Origin: Candidatus Zhuqueibacterota bacterium RBG_16_48_16
GTDB taxonomy: Bacteria; Zhuqueibacterota; Zhuqueibacteria; Residuimicrobiales; Sediminimicrobiaceae
Assembly: GCA_001771235.1 (NCBI GenBank)
Contig: METF01000308.1
Location: 347-24,511 of the forward strand
Length of the DNA: 24,165 bases
Direction: 5' to 3'
A model generated the notes under the pieces. The model was not told the DNA's origin and did no database searches. It saw nothing but the letters and a program-made list of their open reading frames with translations. A program made the translations under genes and the position numbers. Shown piece by piece: positions 1 through 7,677 of the stretch. Within the stretch, counting starts at the first letter, position 1; each line of letters starts with the position of its first letter.

Positions 1-1
1 G

Positions 2-814
2 AATGTGCCGTACCTGGTGGTATTTTTGAACAAGGTGGACCAGGTGGACGATCCGGAGCTGTTGGAGCTGGTGGAGCTGGAGGTGAGGGAGCTGTTGAGC
101 CAGTACGAGTATCCTGGGGATGATGTACCGGTGATCAAGGGCAGCGCCTTGCAAGCTTTGGAGAATCCGACGGACGCGGAGAAGACCAAGTGTATCCTGG
201 AATTGATGGCCGCGGTGGACAGTTACATCCCGATGCCGCAGCGGGATATAGACAAGCCGTTTTTGATGCCGATAGAGGATGTTTTTTCGATCACGGGACG
301 AGGGACGGTAGGTACGGGCCGGATCGAGCGCGGGATGATCAAGGTGGGGGATGAAGTGGAGATCATAGGATTGGGCTTGAAGAAAAAGACGGTGTGTACG
401 GGAGTGGAGATGTTCCGCAAGAGTCTGGACGAAGGCCAGGCCGGAGACAACGCTGGCTTGTTGTTGCGCGGGATTGACAAGGATGAGCTGGAGCGAGGGA
501 TGGTGATCGCCAAGCCGAGCTCGATCACGCCGCACACCAAGTTTGAGGGAGAGGTGTATGTGTTGAGCAAGGAAGAGGGAGGTCGGCACACGCCGTTTTT
601 CAACGGTTATCGGCCGCAGTTTTATTTTCGGACGACGGATGTGACGGGAGACGTGAGACTACCTGAGGGAGTGGAGATGATCATGCCTGGCGACAACATC
701 AAGATGACGGGACAGTTGATCTCGGAGATAGCGATGGAAGAGGGATTGCGTTTTGCCATCCGCGAAGGCGGCCGAACGGTTGGCGCCGGAGTTGTTACCA
801 AGATATTAGAGTGA
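2..814 (+). CDS. tuf: Elongation factor Tu, C-terminal two thirds (5' end outside window)
   Basis: EF-Tu is the GTPase that brings aminoacyl-tRNA to the ribosomal A site. About 271 residues are visible of the usual 394-400, so the P-loop and switch regions lie upstream of the window. Seen here are the G4 motif NKVD at the very start, the G5-like GSALQAL, then domain II (SITGRGTVGTGRIERG) and domain III (GGRHTPFFNGYRPQFYFRTT, GLRFAIREGGRTVGAGVV). The first Gly in GTVGTGR stands where Val or Ala is common. It ends 40 bases before rpsJ, so it is probably co-transcribed with the S10 operon. Its base use is odd: 15 of 16 Lys codons are AAG, Glu is mostly GAG, and G is strongly enriched, unlike the next genes. 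Identification is certain. Confidence 0.97.
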   Translation, partial: NVPYLVVFLNKVDQVDDPELLELVELEVRELLSQYEYPGDDVPVIKGSALQALENPTDAEKTKCILELMAAVDSYIPMPQRDIDKPFLMPIEDVFSITGRGTVGTGRIERGMIKVGDEVEIIGLGLKKKTVCTGVEMFRKSLDEGQAGDNAGLLLRGIDKDELERGMVIAKPSSITPHTKFEGEVYVLSKEEGGRHTPFFNGYRPQFYFRTTDVTGDVRLPEGVEMIMPGDNIKMTGQLISEIAMEEGLRFAIREGGRTVGAGVVTKILE

Positions 815-854
815 AATTACATAAACAGCATAGTAACATGCACGGAGTCAAATA

Positions 855-1163
855 ATGGCGGGTCAGAAAATACGAATCAAGCTTAAAGCTTATGACCATC
901 GGCTTATCGACAAATCCACGGAGAAAATCATAAAAACCGCAAAGCAGACGGGTGCAATGATTTCCGGTCCGATTCCTTTACCAACCGACCGCACCGTATA
1001 TACTGTTTTGCGCTCTCCGCATGTTGATAAAAAGTCGAGAGAGCAATTTGAGACACGCGTTCACAAAAGGCTCGTTGATATTTTAAATTCATCCCCCAAA
1101 ACGGTCGATGCATTGATGAAGCTGGAGTTGCCGGCCGGTGTGGACGTGGAAATCAAGGTTTGA
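855..1163 (+). CDS. rpsJ: 30S ribosomal protein S10 (NusE)
   Basis: Small-subunit head protein. As NusE it also pairs with NusB in transcription antitermination. The 102-residue length is normal. The diagnostic stretch RSPHVDKKSREQFE sits at about residues 53-66, after the PLPTDRTVYTVL strand. The ATG follows GGAG by a normal distance. It is the first gene of the S10 block, 40 bases after tuf, with no promoter evident between them, so read-through from tuf is likely. Lys codons here are mixed (8 AAA, 5 AAG), in contrast with tuf. Confidence 0.98.
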   Translation: MAGQKIRIKLKAYDHRLIDKSTEKIIKTAKQTGAMISGPIPLPTDRTVYTVLRSPHVDKKSREQFETRVHKRLVDILNSSPKTVDALMKLELPAGVDVEIKV

Positions 1164-1232
1164 TAATCGCGCGAATGTAGCAGCTTATGAAACCCGCTGG
1201 ATAACCAGTAACTTTTAAAATATGGTATACGG

Positions 1233-1853
1233 ATGCAGGGACTATTAGGTAAAAAACTTGGAATGACCAGGATATTTGATGACGCCGGCAATGCCATGGC
1301 GGCAACCGTCATAGAAGCCGGGCCTTGTGTGGTCGCGCAGATCAAAACCGTCGAACGAGACGGGTACAGCGCCATCCAGGTCGGTTTTGGCGAGCAATCG
1401 GAAAAGCACACCAACAAGCCGGAAACGGGTCATTTCAGGAAAAACGGATTAAAACTATTCAAGGTGTTGCAGGAGTTTCGCGATTTTGAAAGCGAAGAGC
1501 CTCCCAAGGTCGGAGACGAAATCAAAGCCGATATATTTTCCGTTGGCGACATTGTTACCGTAGCCGGGATCAGCAAAGGAAAGGGATTTCAGGGCGTGGT
1601 AAAAAGGCATAAATTCAGTGGAGGCCCCAAGACGCACGGACAAAGTGATCGGTTGCGAGCTCCGGGCTCCCTGGGTCAATCGTCCTATCCCTCCCGGGTT
1701 TACAAAGGTCTTCGAATGGCAGGGAGGATGGGGGGAAAAAAAGTCACTATCAAGACGCTTCGTGTAGTAAAAGTCGATCCTGATAATAATTTGTTGATCA
1801 TCAGGGGTGCTGTCCCTGGCCCAAGCAAAGGTATCGTTTTAGTCAGAAAGTAA
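1233..1853 (+). CDS. rplC: 50S ribosomal protein L3
   Basis: Early-assembly 23S rRNA binding protein near the peptidyl transferase centre. It has 206 residues, normal for bacteria. The start MQGLLGKKLGMTRIF is family-typical. The extended loop carries GGPKTHGQSDRLRAPGSLG at about residues 130-148, including Gln137 at the position of the glutamine that PrmB methylates in E. coli. No convincing Shine-Dalgarno sequence precedes the ATG; the 69-base gap contains a small CTGG-ATAA-CCAG hairpin (1198-1209). rplD starts 6 bases after its stop codon, which suggests translational coupling. Confidence 0.98.
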   Translation: MQGLLGKKLGMTRIFDDAGNAMAATVIEAGPCVVAQIKTVERDGYSAIQVGFGEQSEKHTNKPETGHFRKNGLKLFKVLQEFRDFESEEPPKVGDEIKADIFSVGDIVTVAGISKGKGFQGVVKRHKFSGGPKTHGQSDRLRAPGSLGQSSYPSRVYKGLRMAGRMGGKKVTIKTLRVVKVDPDNNLLIIRGAVPGPSKGIVLVRK

Positions 1854-1859
1854 ACAGAG

Positions 1860-2489
1860 ATGAGACTTGATGTATACACAAAAGACGGCGAGTTAGCAGG
1901 AAGAAAGCTCACGGTATCCAAAGAAGTTTTTGGCGCGGAGCCCAACGAGCATGCCGTTTATTTGGCGGTGAAAGCTCAGCAGACAAATTTGCGTCAGGGC
2001 AATGCGGCGACCAAGAGTCGCAGTATGGTCTCCGGCGGCGGGAAAAAGCCCTGGAAGCAAAAGGGCCGTGGCTCTGCCAGGGCTGGCACAATCAGATCGC
2101 CTTTGTGGCGAGGCGGCGGCATCACTCATGGGCCACAGCCGCATGATTATTTGATGAAGCTGCCCAAAAAGGTGAAGCGGTTAGCCAAGATATCCGTTCT
2201 TTCGGTAAAGGCCAAAGAAGAAAATCTTAAAGTGTTGGAAAATTTTTCGGTCGAAGAGCCAAAGACCAAAGAGGTCTACAAAGTGCTCAAGAGCTTCAAC
2301 CTCATCGACCAAAAGACGCTTATTCTCGTCCCTGAATATGATGCCAGGCTGCTATTGGCCAGTCGTAATATTAAGCATTTGAAGGTATCGATAGCGACGG
2401 ACGTATCGGCCCACGATCTGCTGGATTGCCAGGTCCTGTTGGTTATGGAAGGTGCCGTCAAAAAATTGGAAGGTATATTGAAATCATGA
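1860..2489 (+). CDS. rplD: 50S ribosomal protein L4
   Basis: Large-subunit protein whose extended loop lines the exit tunnel. In E. coli it represses its own S10 operon; no L4 leader target can be judged here because the operon start lies outside the window. The 209 residues include the tunnel loop at about 55-90 with GGGKKPWKQKGRGSARAG and RSPLWRGGG. The stop TGA overlaps the ATG of rplW (ATGA at 2486-2489), so the two are translationally coupled. Confidence 0.98.
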   Translation: MRLDVYTKDGELAGRKLTVSKEVFGAEPNEHAVYLAVKAQQTNLRQGNAATKSRSMVSGGGKKPWKQKGRGSARAGTIRSPLWRGGGITHGPQPHDYLMKLPKKVKRLAKISVLSVKAKEENLKVLENFSVEEPKTKEVYKVLKSFNLIDQKTLILVPEYDARLLLASRNIKHLKVSIATDVSAHDLLDCQVLLVMEGAVKKLEGILKS

Positions 2490-2794
2490 AAAAGGATCGA
2501 CCCATCCTCATCAGACCTATCTTGACGGAAAAGATACTCAATATGCAGGAATCCACCGGTGTATACGCCTTTGTGGTAGACAAAGGCGCCAATAAAATAG
2601 AAGTCAAAAAGGCTGTGGAAAAGAAATTTGACGTCACTGTGGATAATGTGCGGACTCTGAACGTCAAGGGAAAATCGAAACGGATGAATACCCGAAGAGG
2701 GATTACCCGTGGCAGACGTTCGGATTGGAAAAAAGCCATCGTACAGCTCAGAAAAGGTGATTCTATTGACTTTTTTGAGGGCTCCGGCTCCTGA
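2486..2794 (+). CDS. rplW: 50S ribosomal protein L23
   Basis: Tunnel-exit protein and docking site for trigger factor and SRP. I start it at the ATG inside the ATGA overlap with rplD, with GGAAGGT 11 bases upstream. A longer reading from 2426 would add 20 residues without family support and would run into rplD. This gives 102 residues beginning MKKDRPILIRPILTEK, with the typical core KANKIEVKKAVEKKFDVTV. It closes with an acidic FFEGSGS tail. Confidence 0.97.
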   Translation: MKKDRPILIRPILTEKILNMQESTGVYAFVVDKGANKIEVKKAVEKKFDVTVDNVRTLNVKGKSKRMNTRRGITRGRRSDWKKAIVQLRKGDSIDFFEGSGS

Positions 2795-2818
2795 TGGCCG
2801 AGTCTTAGGAGATTATAA

Positions 2819-3640
2819 ATGCCTGTTAAAACTTTTAAGCCATATACACCCAGCTCGCGATTTAAAAGCGTAAGTTCTTTCGAAGAAGTTACGGAGAGCA
2901 TGCCCGTAGCGTCCCTGGTTATGCCGCTTAAAAAGAGTGGTGGCCGTAATAATCTAGGCAGAGTGACTTCCCGGCACAGAGGCGGCGGCCATAAACGAAA
3001 ATATCGTATTATCGATTTCAAGAGAGACAAAGTGAACATACCTGCAAAGGTTGCGGCCATACAATACGATCCGAATAGAAACGCTTATATCGCTCTTTTA
3101 AACTATGTTGACGGCGAAAAGAGGTATATACTTGCACCGCTCGGCATCAACGTCGGCGATACCGTTGTCTCCGGGGATCAGTCGGAAATTCGCATCGGCA
3201 ATGCCCTGCCATTGGCAAAGATACCGTTAGGTACCTCAGTCCATAACGTAGAGATGAAGCAGGGCAAGGGCGGGCAGCTCGCCCGCGGCGCCGGCTCCTA
3301 CGTTCAACTGCTTGCCAAGGAGGGACATTACGCTCAACTGAAGCTGCCGTCCGGGGAGGTACGAATGGTAAGAGTGGAATGTATGGCCACCATCGGGCAG
3401 GTCAGTAATACTGAGCATGAAAACATAGTGATCGGCAAGGCGGGCCGTGCGCGCTGGATGGGTCGTCGGCCCAAAGTAAGAGGTGTTGCCATGAACCCGA
3501 TCGATCACCCAATGGGCGGTGGAGAAGGAAAGAGCTCGGGCGGACGCCATCCCTGCACGCCATGGGGCAAGCCTACGAAAGGCTATAAAACGAGAAAGAG
3601 AAAGTCGACTAGTTCGTTGATCGTTAAAAGAAGAAAATAA
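2819..3640 (+). CDS. rplB: 50S ribosomal protein L2
   Basis: Primary 23S rRNA binding protein needed for subunit association and peptidyl transferase centre assembly. Its 273 residues match the usual length. It shows SRHRGGGHKRKYR near residue 60 and NPIDHPMGGGEG in the C-terminal third, which retains the conserved His of DHP. E. coli has DHPHGGGEG; the Met variant is common in the Bacteroidetes side of the tree. The start has a clear upstream GGAG. The spacing to rpsS is 12 bases. Confidence 0.98.
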   Translation: MPVKTFKPYTPSSRFKSVSSFEEVTESMPVASLVMPLKKSGGRNNLGRVTSRHRGGGHKRKYRIIDFKRDKVNIPAKVAAIQYDPNRNAYIALLNYVDGEKRYILAPLGINVGDTVVSGDQSEIRIGNALPLAKIPLGTSVHNVEMKQGKGGQLARGAGSYVQLLAKEGHYAQLKLPSGEVRMVRVECMATIGQVSNTEHENIVIGKAGRARWMGRRPKVRGVAMNPIDHPMGGGEGKSSGGRHPCTPWGKPTKGYKTRKRKSTSSLIVKRRK

Positions 3641-3652
3641 TAGGATAAATAC

Positions 3653-3931
3653 ATGGCAAGGTCTCTTAAAAAAGGTCCGTACATCGACGATAAGCTGCTC
3701 GCGAAAATTGAGGAAATAAACAAGAGCAGTCAAAAAAGGGTCATTAAAACCTGGTCGCGGCGATCAACCATTCCTCCTGAATTTGTCGGCCACACACTGG
3801 CGGTGCACAACGGTAACAAGTTTATCCCGGTGTTTATCACTGAAAATATGGTCGGGCAAAAACTGGGCGAATTTGCACCGACGCGGACTTTTAGAGGGCA
3901 TGTGAAAAAAAGCGAGAAGGCAAAAAAATAG
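3653..3931 (+). CDS. rpsS: 30S ribosomal protein S19
   Basis: 30S head protein that contacts the A-site region and S13. Its 92 residues open with MARSLKKGPYID and include RRSTIPPEFVGHT and GEFAPTRTFRGHVK, all diagnostic. AGGA lies just upstream of the ATG. The TAG stop overlaps a small AGCTC-GATGAT-GAGCT hairpin (3930-3945) in the 37-base gap before rplV. Confidence 0.98.
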   Translation: MARSLKKGPYIDDKLLAKIEEINKSSQKRVIKTWSRRSTIPPEFVGHTLAVHNGNKFIPVFITENMVGQKLGEFAPTRTFRGHVKKSEKAKK

Positions 3932-3968
3932 CTCGATGATGAGCTGAACGTATATTGGAGCGAGATGA

Positions 3969-4316
3969 ATGGAAGCAAGGGCGATTACAAAATGGGTGAG
4001 AACATCACCGATAAAGATGAGAAGGGTCGCCAAACTGGTCAGGGGCAAGCAGGTTAATGAAGCGCTTAATATTTTGCATTTCAACAACACAAGTGCTTCG
4101 GAGCCTCTCGAAAAGACGGTACGGTCGGCAGTGGCAAATTTGATGAATAGCGATGACGCTTCAAAAATATCTCCCGAGGACCTCTACATCAAAGAGCTGC
4201 GAATCGACGGAGGCGTTACTTTCAAAAGATTTCGCGCCGGTTCCATGGGCAGGGCCTCGCGCATAAGACGGCGAACGAGTCATATTTCGGTCGTTGTGGC
4301 TGAAACTGAAGAATAA
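3969..4316 (+). CDS. rplV: 50S ribosomal protein L22
   Basis: Exit-tunnel protein whose beta hairpin, with L4, forms the tunnel constriction. Length is 115 residues. Recognised by the N-terminal WVRTSPIKMRRVAKLVRGK, the SEPLEKTVRSAVANL helix and the hairpin tip RFRAGSMGRASRIRRRTSHI. The chosen ATG has GGAG 8 bases upstream. An ATG four bases earlier is out of frame. The next gene, rpsC, starts 21 bases downstream. Confidence 0.98.
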   Translation: MEARAITKWVRTSPIKMRRVAKLVRGKQVNEALNILHFNNTSASEPLEKTVRSAVANLMNSDDASKISPEDLYIKELRIDGGVTFKRFRAGSMGRASRIRRRTSHISVVVAETEE

Positions 4317-4337
4317 TTTTTAGCATAGGAGATAAGC

Positions 4338-4970
4338 TTGGGACAAAAGGTTAATCCGATTGGATTTCGCGTAGGAATCAACAGGAACTGGGATTCAAAC
4401 TGGTTCGACGAGAAAAATTTTAGCAAGAAACTGGAAGAAGACCTGATGCTTCGACGTTATGTCCGCAATCGTCTGCAAAGGGCAAGCGTCTCCAAAATCG
4501 AAATCGAGCGTTCCCCCAAAAGGGTTACGTTGACCATACATACGGCTCGACCGGGGATCGTCATCGGCAGGAAAGGCGCCGAGGTTGATAAGCTGAGAGA
4601 AGAATTACAAAGATTGACAAAGAAGGATGTGCAGCTCAACATCAATGAGATAAAGCGTCCCGAGATCGATGCATTCCTGGTGGCTGAAAATATTGCCAAT
4701 CAACTTGCCGGGAAAATATCGTTCAGACGGGCGATGAAAAAGGCGATCATGTCCGCAATGAGGATGGGCGCCGAAGGAATTCGTATTAGCTGTTCCGGCA
4801 GACTGGGCGGAGCAGAAATGGCGCGCCGCGAGCAATATAAGGAAGGCCGCATTCCTCTCCATACGCTTCGTGCTGATATCGATTACGCGACCAGCACTTC
4901 CAGAACGACTTATGGCGCCATTGGCGTGAAGGTCTGGATTTGCAAGGGTGAGATAATAGGTGAAGAATAA
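4338..4970 (+). CDS. rpsC: 30S ribosomal protein S3 (TTG start)
   Basis: 30S protein at the mRNA entry channel with helicase activity. It has 210 residues. The N-terminus MGQKVNPIGFRVG is invariant in the family and fixes a TTG start codon, preceded by a perfect AGGAG 6 bases upstream. The KH domain shows RPGIVIGRKG at residues 71-80. The C-terminal domain shows GRLGGAEMARREQYKEGRIPLHTL. Use of TTG for such a highly expressed protein is notable and recurs in this cluster. Confidence 0.98.
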   Translation: MGQKVNPIGFRVGINRNWDSNWFDEKNFSKKLEEDLMLRRYVRNRLQRASVSKIEIERSPKRVTLTIHTARPGIVIGRKGAEVDKLREELQRLTKKDVQLNINEIKRPEIDAFLVAENIANQLAGKISFRRAMKKAIMSAMRMGAEGIRISCSGRLGGAEMARREQYKEGRIPLHTLRADIDYATSTSRTTYGAIGVKVWICKGEIIGEE

Positions 4971-5003
4971 TATGGATTTCGCATGTAGTGGAGTGACACA
5001 CCG

Positions 5004-5423
5004 ATGTTAATGCCAAAACGGGTAAAATTTCGCAAGCAGCACCGCGGCAGAATGAAGGGCATGGCGGTAAAAGGATCGCGGCTGGCCTTTGGCTCTTATG
5101 GATTAAAAGCGTTGGAGCCGCATTGGATATCTTCGCGCCAGATCGAGGCGGCTCGGGTGGCAATGACCCGGCACGTGAAACGAGGCGGAAAGATCTGGAT
5201 TCGTATATTCCCCGACAAGCCGGTTACGAAAAAGCCCGCCGAAACAAGAATGGGAAAAGGTAAAGGTGCACCGGAATACTGGGTTGCGGTGGTCAAGCCC
5301 GGAAGAATTATGTTCGAGATCGATGGTGTTTCGGAGGAATTGGCCCAGGAAGCGTTGCGCCTGGCCGCTTATAAATTGCCCATCAGGACGAAATTTGTAT
5401 CGGCTCGTGATTTTGGAGATTAG
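5004..5423 (+). CDS. rplP: 50S ribosomal protein L16
   Basis: Late-assembly 50S protein at the A-site tRNA elbow and the base of the central protuberance. Its 139 residues begin MLMPKRVKFRKQHRG. They contain KGSRLAFGSYGLKALE, RIFPDKPVTKKPAETRMGKGKG and PGRIMFEIDGV, all typical. GGAG lies upstream of the first ATG; a second in-frame ATG two codons later is possible but the family usually keeps the MLMP start. rpmC begins 3 bases after the stop, so coupling is expected. Confidence 0.97.
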   Translation: MLMPKRVKFRKQHRGRMKGMAVKGSRLAFGSYGLKALEPHWISSRQIEAARVAMTRHVKRGGKIWIRIFPDKPVTKKPAETRMGKGKGAPEYWVAVVKPGRIMFEIDGVSEELAQEALRLAAYKLPIRTKFVSARDFGD

Positions 5424-5426
5424 AGC

Positions 5427-5627
5427 ATGAAAATGGAAGAAATTAACCAGCTATCCCTGGATGATATAAAACTTAAATTAGAAGACCTGGCGGAAGAGTT
5501 GGGCAATCTTTTGCTTCAGCATTCCACGCACCAGTTGGATAACCCGTTGCGCATTCGCTTTATTCGTCGAGACATCGCTCGTTTGAAAACAGTGATCCGG
5601 GAATCTGAATTGGGAATTCGCTCCTAG
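5427..5627 (+). CDS. rpmC: 50S ribosomal protein L29
   Basis: Small two-helix protein near the tunnel exit. Its 66 residues match the family: an N-terminal helix (INQLSLDDIKLKLEDLAEEL) and a C-terminal RFIRRDIARLKTVIRE, the conserved IRRxIARLKT signature. It starts 3 bases after rplP, and GGAG inside the end of rplP serves as the ribosome binding site. A gap of 49 bases follows before rpsQ. Confidence 0.96.
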   Translation: MKMEEINQLSLDDIKLKLEDLAEELGNLLLQHSTHQLDNPLRIRFIRRDIARLKTVIRESELGIRS

Positions 5628-5676
5628 AGCAAAATGAGAATGGGTGTTTATTAATATCTGATTTGGAGAACTTTTT

Positions 5677-5931
5677 GTGGAAAGAGGAAAAAGAAAATCA
5701 AAAGTAGGGATTGTGACCAGTGATAAGATGAACAAAAGCAGAGTTATCACTGTGGAAAGGAATGTAAAGCATCCCATGTATAAGAAATATGTAAAAAAGT
5801 CTTCCAAGTTTATGGCCCACGATGAGAACAATGAAAGCAACGTTGGCGACCGTGTGAGAATAATGGAGACCAGACCCCTGAGCGCTTTGAAAAGATGGCG
5901 GATAGTTGAAATTCTGGAGCGAGCCAGGTAA
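5677..5931 (+). CDS. rpsQ: 30S ribosomal protein S17 (GTG start)
   Basis: Primary 16S rRNA binding protein with an OB fold. Its 84 residues start with GTG, with TTGGAGA upstream. The signature is GIVTSDKMNKSRVITVER, then HPMYKKYVKKSSKFMAHDE and GDRVRIMETRPLSALKRWRI, all conserved. The 44-base gap to rplN contains a weak AGCC...GGCT hairpin. Confidence 0.97.
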   Translation: MERGKRKSKVGIVTSDKMNKSRVITVERNVKHPMYKKYVKKSSKFMAHDENNESNVGDRVRIMETRPLSALKRWRIVEILERAR

Positions 5932-5975
5932 ATAGCCTCATTTATGGCTTGCGAGCTAATTGAAGGATTAGAGCA

Positions 5976-6344
5976 ATGATACAGGAATACACCCGATTAA
6001 ACGTAGCCGATAACACTGGTGCCAAGAAGGTCATGTGCATTCGAGTTATGGGTGGCTCAAGGAAGCGTTACGGCTCTGTTGGCGATATCATCGTTGTTAC
6101 CGTAAAACAGGCTATTCCAAACAGCGCCATTAAGAAGGGCGAAAAAAGCAAAGCGGTCATCGTGCGCACCAGGAAGGAACAGCGACGGAAAGATGGCTCT
6201 TATATACGTTTCGATGAAAATGCCGCCGTTCTTATTAATGATGCCATGGAACCCAAGGGGACGCGTATCTTCGGTCCTGTTGCCCGGGAATTGCGGGAGA
6301 AACAATTTATGAAAATTGTTTCATTGGCCCCGGAAGTGTTATGA
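5976..6344 (+). CDS. rplN: 50S ribosomal protein L14
   Basis: Intersubunit-bridge protein and docking site for the silencing factor RsfS. Its 122 residues are the standard length. The start MIQEYTRLNVADNTGAKK and the later GTRIFGPVARELR and FMKIVSLAPEVL are diagnostic. AGGA is placed well before the ATG. This is the conventional first gene of the spc block, but no promoter stands out in the 44 bases upstream, so it is probably read from the S10 side. Confidence 0.98.
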   Translation: MIQEYTRLNVADNTGAKKVMCIRVMGGSRKRYGSVGDIIVVTVKQAIPNSAIKKGEKSKAVIVRTRKEQRRKDGSYIRFDENAAVLINDAMEPKGTRIFGPVARELREKQFMKIVSLAPEVL

Positions 6345-6383
6345 GTAAACATGTTTATTTGGCTCAAAAAAGCGAGATAGTCC

Positions 6384-6719
6384 ATGCGAGTTAGAAAGAA
6401 TGACCAGGTTATCGTCATTGCCGGAAATTACAAAGGGAAAAAAGGCAAAGTCCTGAAGGTTTTTCCGAACAAGGACAGGATCATTGTAGAGGGCGTGAAT
6501 TTCATTAAAAAGCACAGCCGGCCGTCACAACAGCATCCTCACGGAGGGATTGTGGAAAAGGAAGGTCCCATCCATGTTTCGAATGTCATGGTGTTGTGTC
6601 CCAAAACCGGCGTTCCCACGAGAGTCGGCACAAAGGTGGTTTTTGATGACCAGCGCAACCGTCGCGTACGGGTTCGTTACGCAAAAAAAAGTGGTGAAAT
6701 GTTTGCTTCCGGCAGTTAA
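6384..6719 (+). CDS. rplX: 50S ribosomal protein L24
   Basis: Assembly-initiator protein of the 50S subunit at the tunnel exit. Its 111 residues include an N-terminal KOW motif (QVIVIAGNYKGKKGKVLKV, about residues 8-26) and the conserved VEGVNFIKKHSRP. A 121-base structured gap follows before the chosen rplE start, unusually long for this operon. Confidence 0.97.
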   Translation: MRVRKNDQVIVIAGNYKGKKGKVLKVFPNKDRIIVEGVNFIKKHSRPSQQHPHGGIVEKEGPIHVSNVMVLCPKTGVPTRVGTKVVFDDQRNRRVRVRYAKKSGEMFASGS

Positions 6720-6730
6720 GAAGAGAGCGT

Positions 6731-6816
6731 GTGAATCCCGGTGGATGCTGTGGATTCGCCGGTTTACAAACATAAGCGAGACCGGAAGAGAGATGAACTG
6801 CTCCGCATAAGCGGAG
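6731..6816 (+). promoter_or_regulatory. Structured rplX-rplE junction, candidate S8 (spc) operator
   Basis: The gap between rplX and rplE can fold into several stems. GTGAATCC (6731-6738) pairs with GGATTCGC (6752-6759) as 8 bp with one G-U. CCGGT (6759-6763) can pair with ACCGG (6781-6785), sharing one base with the first stem. A tight CTCCGC-ATAA-GCGGAG hairpin occupies 6801-6816. The last hairpin buries a GGAG that lies 3 bases before an upstream in-frame ATG (6820). In E. coli, S8 represses the spc operon by binding at the rplE start, so the location fits a translational operator. The S8 assignment is inference. Confidence 0.45.
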
Positions 6817-6840
6817 ATAATGGCAATAGTGGATAGAGAA

Positions 6841-7404
6841 ATGGCGGAAAAAAAATACAAACCAAGACTTGTCAGTTTTTATAAGAAGGACGTCGTGTCG
6901 CAACTGCGAAAGAAGTTCGGCTATAAAAATATTATGCAGGTTCCCAAAATCGAAAAGATCATTCTCAACATGGGCGTGGGAGAGGGAACCGAGAACACGA
7001 AAAACGTGGATTCGGCAGCGGAGGATTTAATGATTATTTCCGGCCAAAAACCGGTCATTCGAAGAGCCAAAAAGGCCATTTCGAATTTCAAGCTTCGCGC
7101 CGGAATGCCCGTCGGCTGCAGCGTCACGCTGCGGCGGGAGAGGATGTACGAATTCCTGGATCGCCTGATAAGTATCGCTATTCCGCGCGTGCGCGACTTT
7201 CGCGGCCTCACGATCAAGTTTGACGGACGCGGCAATTATAATATGTCTGTTAAAGAACAAATCGTTTTCCCTGAGATTGATTACGACAAGGTCGATAAAA
7301 TTCGTGGTTTTAATGTGACCATAGTAACCACGGCAAAAACCGACGAAGAGGCTTATGAGCTGCTTAGTGCTTTCGGCATGCCCTTCGTAAGACGCAATCC
7401 GTAA
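6841..7404 (+). CDS. rplE: 50S ribosomal protein L5
   Basis: Central-protuberance protein that binds 5S rRNA. I prefer the ATG at 6841, giving 187 residues beginning MAEKKYKPRL, which matches family N-termini. An in-frame ATG at 6820 would add seven residues (MAIVDRE) and has GGAG only 3 bases away, within a hairpin. The conserved core is IEKIILNMGVGEG, GQKPVIRRAKKAISNFKLR, MPVGCSVTLRRERMYEFLDRL and FPEIDYDKVDKIRGFNVTIVTTAKTDEEA. The start region is probably under translational control, as in E. coli. Confidence 0.96.
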   Translation: MAEKKYKPRLVSFYKKDVVSQLRKKFGYKNIMQVPKIEKIILNMGVGEGTENTKNVDSAAEDLMIISGQKPVIRRAKKAISNFKLRAGMPVGCSVTLRRERMYEFLDRLISIAIPRVRDFRGLTIKFDGRGNYNMSVKEQIVFPEIDYDKVDKIRGFNVTIVTTAKTDEEAYELLSAFGMPFVRRNP

Positions 7405-7430
7405 GAGACATATTAATGTAAGGAGTTGAA

Positions 7431-7616
7431 TTGGCAAAGAAAGCGTTAATTGTCAAGGCCAAAAAAGAGCCAAAATTCAAAGTGCGCAAATACCACAGGT
7501 GTACGAGATGTGGTCGGCCAAGAGCCTATTTGAGAAAATTTGGAGTTTGCAGGATTTGCTTTAGAGAGCTCGCTTTGTCCGGGCAAATCCCAGGCGTGAC
7601 AAAAGCGAGCTGGTAA
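7431..7616 (+). CDS. rpsN: 30S ribosomal protein S14, zinc-binding type (TTG start)
   Basis: 30S head protein of the short zinc-ribbon (type Z) form: 61 residues with Cys24, Cys27, Cys40 and Cys43 (CTRC and CRIC), so it needs zinc. The start is TTG, with AGGAG 5 bases upstream and the family start MAKKALI. Species with this form may also carry a longer zinc-free copy elsewhere under Zur control; none is in this window. The following 61-base gap is AT-rich with no clear signal. Confidence 0.97.
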   Translation: MAKKALIVKAKKEPKFKVRKYHRCTRCGRPRAYLRKFGVCRICFRELALSGQIPGVTKASW

Positions 7617-7677
7617 TCCTTTTAAAGAAAAATTAATAATAATATTATCTTCTGATGGATTCTTAGGGAGATCATAG

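Noticed and set aside
1198..1209. CTGG-ATAA-CCAG hairpin in the rpsJ-rplC gap as a regulatory site
   Set aside because: A 4-bp stem is too small to separate from chance, although rplC lacks a clear ribosome binding site.
2458..3060. A 200-codon antisense frame across rplW and rplB
   Set aside because: It lies opposite two certain ribosomal protein genes and has no family resemblance; a shadow of their codon structure.
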